Assembly: GCA_030042815.1 (NCBI GenBank)
Contig: JASHYY010000180.1
Span: 1 to 7,978 of the forward strand
From: Thermoplasmata archaeon
Lineage (GTDB): Archaea > Thermoplasmatota > Thermoplasmata > Lutacidiplasmatales > UBA184
Length of the DNA stretch: 7,978 bases
Reading direction: 5' to 3'
In this document: positions 5,704-7,978 of the stretch, in pieces
How the letters are laid out: every line of letters begins with the position of its first letter
Position numbering within the stretch: position 1 is the first letter of the stretch
Position numbers and translations under genes: made by a program
The notes under the pieces: generated by a model
Databases searched by the model: none
The model's input: only the letters and a program-made list of their open reading frames with translations
Told to the model about the DNA's origin: nothing

Positions 5704-7068
5704 GTGCCTTTCGTGTCGTTTCCGATGGTGGAATTTGACCGGTTTCTCTTCGCGTTCACGGTCGCTTCCCACATCCTGCTCGTCTCCGTGAGCATCGGAC
5801 TCGCCCTCCTGATCTCCGTCGTGGAGTTCCTCTCCGCGCGGACCCACGACAGGTACTACGGCGCCCTCGCTCGACGGCTCGTCCGCCCCTTTGTGATCTC
5901 GTTCGGCGTCGGAACCGCGAGCGGGATCGTCATGGCGGTCGAGCTCGTCAATCTCTTCCCGGGATTCATGACGCTCGTCTCGAAGACGGGCGTGATCGCG
6001 ATCTTCTACGTCGAGGTGTTCGCGTTCTTTATCGAGACGGTCGTGCTGGTCGTCTACGTCTATTTCGGGAGCAGCTTCCGGGCCCGGTACTCCCGGTTCG
6101 CCTTGACCTTGCCGATCGTGGTGGGGACGCTGCTGTCGGCCGTCCTGATCACGATGGTCAACGCCTGGATGAACACTCCCAACGGATTCGACCTGAGCGC
6201 CTACGTGGCGAACGGGACAGTCTCGGGCGTCGACCCCTGGGCACCGTTCCTGACCGTGTCGACCGGGTACGAGGTTCTCCAGGTCCTCACCGCGGTGCCC
6301 CTCACAGGACTGATGCTGATCGGCCTGTTCTTCGGGTACCGTTACCTTCGGTCCACCGGGGCGGACGGGCGGGCGCTCTTCCTACGGGGGCTCCGGGTCA
6401 CGATCGCCGCGAGCCTGGTCCTCGTCGTCCTCTCGATCTTCGCCGGGGTGCTCGAGATCGAGGGGCTCTACGCCTACCAGCCGCTCAAGTACGCCGCGAT
6501 CGAGCTGAACCCACAACCCGGAACCAATCTGCCGATCACGCTGTTCGGGTCGCTGTCGGGCACGACGATCGTCGGCGGGTTCCAGCTCCCCGGGCTCCAG
6601 GGGATGATCACGCACCATGTGATGCTCCCCGGACTCTCGCAGTATCCGTCCTCCGACTGGCCGCCCTTGATCGTCCACACCACGTTCGACATCATGGTCC
6701 TCGGAGGGATCCTCATCGGGCTGTTCGTGGTCTCGTACGCCGCGCTCTGGGCGGCGGGGCGCCGACCCTACGAGCGGCGCCTGTGGACCTACCTGCTCGC
6801 GGCGTTCGGCCTGCTGACGGTGATCGTGATGGAATTCGGCTGGGCGACCGACGAGATCGGCCGCCAGCCGTGGATCGTCTACAACGTCCTCACGGTGAGC
6901 CAGGCGGCCAACACAAGCTCGGCCCTTCTCGTCCCCGGCATCGTCATCGTGCTGTTCTACCTGCTCCTAGTTCCGTTCACGTTCTACTTCATGATCCGAG
7001 TCTTCGATGGACGACCGCTCGAGGTCGACCTGAGCGGGCCCGGGGTGGGGCACGATGCCAACTACTAA
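5704..7068 (+). CDS. cydA: Cytochrome bd quinol oxidase subunit I, lacking the usual heme b558 His
   Basis: 454 residues, about nine membrane helices; the catalytic subunit of a quinol:O2 oxidoreductase in the cytoplasmic membrane. Visible family features: H23 (heme b595 ligand, E. coli H19); Glu pair E104/E111 in VEVFAFFIE; the quinol-loop pair K262 and E267 in QPLKYAAIE, spaced as E. coli K252/E257; M331 in FDIMV (heme b558 Met, E. coli M393); and GWATDEIGRQPW with E384 (E. coli E445). The quinol loop is short, unlike E. coli's. At the heme b558 His position (E. coli H186), aligning VLQVLTAVPLTG with the family gives Gln193, and there is no His between residues 49 and 303. The GTG start is chosen from TATA spacing; ATG at 5725 is the alternative and would remove seven residues. 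The gene overlaps cydB by 14 bases, indicating co-translation. Confidence 0.88.
   Translation: MPFVSFPMVEFDRFLFAFTVASHILLVSVSIGLALLISVVEFLSARTHDRYYGALARRLVRPFVISFGVGTASGIVMAVELVNLFPGFMTLVSKTGVIAIFYVEVFAFFIETVVLVVYVYFGSSFRARYSRFALTLPIVVGTLLSAVLITMVNAWMNTPNGFDLSAYVANGTVSGVDPWAPFLTVSTGYEVLQVLTAVPLTGLMLIGLFFGYRYLRSTGADGRALFLRGLRVTIAASLVLVVLSIFAGVLEIEGLYAYQPLKYAAIELNPQPGTNLPITLFGSLSGTTIVGGFQLPGLQGMITHHVMLPGLSQYPSSDWPPLIVHTTFDIMVLGGILIGLFVVSYAALWAAGRRPYERRLWTYLLAAFGLLTVIVMEFGWATDEIGRQPWIVYNVLTVSQAANTSSALLVPGIVIVLFYLLLVPFTFYFMIRVFDGRPLEVDLSGPGVGHDANY
7041..7050 (+). promoter_or_regulatory. Shine-Dalgarno-like G-rich site for cydB inside cydA
   Basis: CGGGGTGGGG ends four bases before the cydB ATG at 7055 and contains GGTG, complementary to the CACC of the archaeal 16S rRNA 3' end. 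As an internal gene of the operon cydB would need such a site, unlike the leaderless-looking cydA. Confidence 0.5.
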
Positions 7069-7978
7069 CTGGCTCTTTTACATCAACTTCGCCGTCTTCT
7101 CGGTGTTCCTGACCCTCTTCATCACGGAGCTGATGGGGGCCATCCTGCTCCTCGTTGCCTACGACCGCGCAAAGAAGCCCGTGCTCGAGCACATCGTGCC
7201 GATTTGGGAGGTCACGGGAACGTTCGCGGTGTTCTGGGTCGTCACCGCCGACTTCGCCTACCCGAGCATGGTGCTCCCAGTGGCGAAGCTGCTCGCGGGA
7301 TACATCGTCGTCTTCCTGATCCTCATTGTCGCACGGAACTCCTCCATCTCCTTTGCCGAGTTCGTCATCAAGCGAGGCTGGCTCGACGAGAAGAAGCTCT
7401 ACCGGGCGTACGCGGTCGCGACCCTCCTCATCGGGGTTGTGGTCGTCCTGATCCTCTCGGCGATCATCAGCGGCGCCGGGGTCGACCTCGCGACCCTCTC
7501 GTTCTCGCTGACAGGCTGGCTGTTGAACCCGGGAAGCCTCCCCTACCTCTTCGGCGTCCTGATCATCGGGGTGGGACTCGCGCCGGTGTTCTACGGGATC
7601 GAGGCGTTGCGCCGGCTGACCCTGCCGCTGACCGTCCTCGGAGTGGCGGTCGAGGCCGGGGCGCTCTACCTCTACGCGAGCAGCTTCCTCACGGCAATGT
7701 TCGTCGTGCCGGCGCTTCTCACGATCCTCCCGGCCCTTCTGTTCCAGCGCCCGCGGACGGCCCCGATCGTCACGAACAAGATCGTGTTCGGCGTGGTGGG
7801 ATCGCTCATCATCTTCTCGCAGTCGTACCTCGTCTACCCCACGGCGTTCCACGGAGGGATCCCGGTCGACGCGGTGACGACCACGGGTCCGATGGTGAAC
7901 GCGTTCCTGGTCCTCTCGGTCGCGGGGATCGTGATCGTCGGACTGCTGATGGCGTTCTACCTGTTCGTGGTGACCCGG
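7055..7978 (+). CDS. cydB: Cytochrome bd oxidase subunit II, divergent; 3' end outside window
   Basis: 308 codons are open from ATG 7055 to the last base of the window. Helices are visible throughout (about eight). Recognition rests on position directly after cydA and on CydB-like patterns: VPIWEVTGTF followed by ADFAYP at residues 48-70, where E. coli has PHWDGNQVW and AAWP; a charged loop ARNSSISFAEFVIKRGW where the family has FRPVGFEYR; and GWLLNPGSLPYLFGVL, matching the LLNPFALL region. The family's WDGN Asp is Glu52, and the N-terminal TDGFDMG is reduced to TELMG. The final helix ending FYLFVVTR lines up with the end of the last family helix, so few residues are probably missing. CydB is a heme-free partner stabilising CydA. 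An alternative for so divergent a protein is a CydA-derived partner subunit as in some archaeal bd-type enzymes; the LLNP match argues for CydB. Confidence 0.78.
   Translation, partial: MPTTNWLFYINFAVFSVFLTLFITELMGAILLLVAYDRAKKPVLEHIVPIWEVTGTFAVFWVVTADFAYPSMVLPVAKLLAGYIVVFLILIVARNSSISFAEFVIKRGWLDEKKLYRAYAVATLLIGVVVVLILSAIISGAGVDLATLSFSLTGWLLNPGSLPYLFGVLIIGVGLAPVFYGIEALRRLTLPLTVLGVAVEAGALYLYASSFLTAMFVVPALLTILPALLFQRPRTAPIVTNKIVFGVVGSLIIFSQSYLVYPTAFHGGIPVDAVTTTGPMVNAFLVLSVAGIVIVGLLMAFYLFVVTR

Noticed and set aside
6989..7852. Minus-strand frame of 287 codons opposite cydB
   Set aside because: Almost wholly charged (Glu, Asp, Arg) because hydrophobic + codons read that way in antisense. The + strand is an uninterrupted membrane protein directly after cydA.

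Overview
The window is GC-rich (roughly two thirds G+C by eye) and looks archaeal, most likely from a high-GC, oxygen-respiring lineage of Thermoplasmata. Four things point there: a secreted thermopsin-family (A5) acid peptidase joined to a NosD-like beta-helix and a C-terminal domain with the signature 'GLPPGTSWSVTLNG'; short A/T-rich TATA-like boxes about 26 bases before probable transcript starts, with leaderless or near-leaderless genes; a two-gene cytochrome bd oxidase of divergent type; and no bacterial -35/-10 promoters. The lineage is an inference, since the window holds no rRNA or other marker gene.

Layout. Positions 5-1768 (+) encode a polytopic membrane protein with a C-terminal NapH/NosR-like iron-sulfur module. 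Its ATG is embedded in TGATG, so it probably follows another gene just outside the window. A hairpin with a short T-run sits on its stop codon. The 468-bp gap 1769-2236 is not empty: it holds a candidate 41-codon leaderless small gene (1866-1991), a cluster of inverted repeats that can fold into a compact multi-stem structure (2013-2149), and the promoter of the next gene. Positions 2237-4795 (+) encode the secreted thermopsin/beta-helix protein. It converges on a seven-helix membrane protein of unknown function (4854-5525, -). A 178-bp divergent promoter region then separates that gene from cydA (5704-7068, +) and cydB (7055 to beyond the window end, +), which overlap by 14 bases.

How the genes may work together. 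CydA and CydB form a membrane quinol:O2 oxidoreductase. CydA keeps the heme b595 His, the GRQPW motif with its Glu, the heme b558 Met and the quinol-site Lys/Glu pair, but the usual heme b558 His is replaced, apparently by Gln193. The iron-sulfur membrane protein could belong to the same electron-transfer economy, feeding or draining quinones, but nothing in the sequence links it directly to the oxidase. The thermopsin-like protein is probably an extracellular, acid-active degradative or surface protein unrelated to respiration. The 7-TM protein shares a divergent promoter region with cydAB and may be co-regulated.

No tRNA, rRNA, CRISPR array, insertion sequence or transposase was found.
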